DNA of 58,513 bases from Chthoniobacter sp. (GTDB lineage: Bacteria; Verrucomicrobiota; Verrucomicrobiia; Chthoniobacterales; Chthoniobacteraceae). A model generated the notes under the pieces. It did not search any database. It had not been told where the DNA came from and saw nothing but the letters and a program-made list of their open reading frames with translations. Every line of letters begins with the position of its first letter. Within the stretch, counting starts at the first letter, position 1. The translations under genes and the position numbers were made by a program. Below are positions 57,485 through 58,513 of the stretch, piece by piece. The DNA lies in contig JAQGOK010000036.1 of the NCBI GenBank assembly GCA_028293645.1, forward strand, positions 1-58,513. The letters are read 5' to 3'.

Positions 57485-58423
57485 TTACAAGTCCGCGTGC
57501 GAATGGAGACCGCTGACGGCGACACCTTCGGTGACGATGCAGTCGTTCAGCAGACTCCCTGCCGCGATCTGCGCACCCTCCCAGACGATGCAATCGTGCA
57601 AGCTCGCGTGTTCGCCGATGACCGCGCCTGCACCCACCGTTGTCGCGCCGCTCAGGCGGGCGCTCGGCGACACCTCAGCGCTGGGATGAATCCATGGGGC
57701 GTTGGCTTCCGCTGAGCGCGTCCGGAGTTCGCGATGCACCGCCAGATACTGCTCGCGCGTGCCGAGATCCCACCAGTGGCCCTCATCGATCACCACGCCT
57801 CCGAGCCGCCCGCCGCCTTCACGGATCATATCGCAAAAGATCGGAACGACGCTGATCTTCGTCGCCGGCGGGATGCGCGCGAAGAACTCCGGATTCACAA
57901 GGTAAATGCCGGTGAAGAGGAACAGCGGATCGCTGAGCGGATCAACGCGCCGACCGATGTCTGTCACCGCAGCGCTGGCCGCGTCCCAAGCGACTTGCAG
58001 CGGGCCGTCTTTGCTGCGCAAAACCATGGTGACCTCGTGGCCGCCCTCCCGATGCGCGCGGATCGCCGGCTCCAAAGGCAGATCCGTCAAGATGTCGCCG
58101 TTATAAACGAAGAACGGCGCCGGCCCGAGGAGGTCTTCGACGTTCTTGATCCCGCCCGCGGTCTCGAGCACCTCCGGGAATTCGCGACGGAAGGCCAGCG
58201 CCGCGCCGTCGTAATGGCCGCTGGGAAACGCGGAATCGTAAGCCTCCGCCCGCCAATGCGTGTTCACCACGAAATGCTCGACCCCTACGCCGCGCAGGTG
58301 ATCGAACGCATACGTGATCAGCGGTCGATTGATTACCGGGATGAGCGGCTTGGGCCGGCGTGCAGTCAGCGTTTTCAAACGCGTTCCGAGTCCAGCGCCA
58401 AGGACGAATGCAGTGCGGATCAT
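57485..58423 (-). CDS. murU: Sugar-1-phosphate nucleotidyltransferase, MurU-like
   Basis: 312 aa. Signature LGAGLGTRLKTLTARRPKPLIPVINRPLI (nucleotide binding), FFVYNGDILTDLPLEPAI, DEGHWWDLGTREQYL. The C-terminal 70 residues add a left-handed helix of hexapeptide repeats (PSARLSGATTVGAGAVIGEHA) that classic MurU (about 223 aa) lacks. With AmgK next to it, MurNAc-1-P uridylyltransferase is the best guess; mannose-1-P guanylyltransferase is an alternative. The 46 bp gap to amgK suggests co-transcription. Confidence 0.8.
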   Translation of the reverse strand: MIRTAFVLGAGLGTRLKTLTARRPKPLIPVINRPLITYAFDHLRGVGVEHFVVNTHWRAEAYDSAFPSGHYDGAALAFRREFPEVLETAGGIKNVEDLLGPAPFFVYNGDILTDLPLEPAIRAHREGGHEVTMVLRSKDGPLQVAWDAASAAVTDIGRRVDPLSDPLFLFTGIYLVNPEFFARIPPATKISVVPIFCDMIREGGGRLGGVVIDEGHWWDLGTREQYLAVHRELRTRSAEANAPWIHPSAEVSPSARLSGATTVGAGAVIGEHASLHDCIVWEGAQIAAGSLLNDCIVTEGVAVSGLHSHADL

Positions 58424-58513
58424 GGAAAAGGGAAACCGTCTGTAGCTTCCCGCGCGCCGCTTGCGGAGGAAAATTGCGGGTTTGCGTGGTTCCGCAGAGA
58501 GAGGCCTACGAAC

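Overview
This 58.5 kb window is high-GC bacterial chromosome. It most resembles the phylum Verrucomicrobiota. The signs are a large dcw (division and cell wall) cluster with a MurC-MurB fusion, two PEP-CTERM surface proteins, a Planctomycetes/Verrucomicrobia-type DUF1552/DUF1592 pair with a CxxCH-bearing protein, an FtsZ with an altered synergy loop, and a REP-associated tyrosine transposase (RAYT). The assignment is inference from gene content. I see no rRNA, tRNA, CRISPR array or prophage.

Layout. 1-3031 (-): carB, cut by the window edge, carrying a complete RAYT element inserted in frame. 3268-7471: two PEP-CTERM exported proteins, convergent. 7642-10280: a flavin-dependent halogenase-like protein and a divergent amidohydrolase. 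10340-13280 (+): a membrane-anchored protein, ubiX and an acyltransferase chained by ATGA overlaps, then folD. 13277-15909 (-): mlaE-mlaF-mlaD lipid transport genes. 16047-18501 (-): a coiled-coil secreted protein and an esterase/gluconolactonase fusion. 18855-21163 (+): class II aldolase, a small exported protein and ispE.

21185-40167 (-): the dcw cluster, read as mraZ-rsmH-ftsL-ftsI-murE-murF-mraY-murD-LysM-ftsW-murG-murCB-ddl-ftsQ-ftsA-ftsZ. Its genes mostly overlap or are a few bases apart, so it is probably one long transcription unit. A candidate MraZ operator lies just upstream of mraZ. The cluster encodes the cytoplasmic peptidoglycan pathway from UDP-MurNAc to lipid II together with the early and late division proteins.

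40364-46012 (-): an MsbA-like ABC exporter, galE, a 3D-domain lipoprotein, rpe, an MgtE-like transporter, a tiny membrane ORF and a pterin dehydratase. 46163-47146 (+): cysK. 47161-49838 (-): a cysteine-less thioredoxin-fold protein, an endonuclease/exonuclease/phosphatase and three tandem tatA paralogues ending at a clear terminator. 49963-58423 (-): a small unknown protein, a YjbQ family protein, a serine hydrolase, a cupin, the DUF1552/small membrane protein/DUF1592 trio, and an AmgK/MurU-like pair that suggests peptidoglycan sugar recycling.

The most unusual feature is the RAYT element inside carB. It is 783 bp (exactly 261 codons), is bounded by inverted hairpin repeats with compensatory base changes, keeps its HUH and tyrosine motifs, and leaves the carB frame open on both sides.
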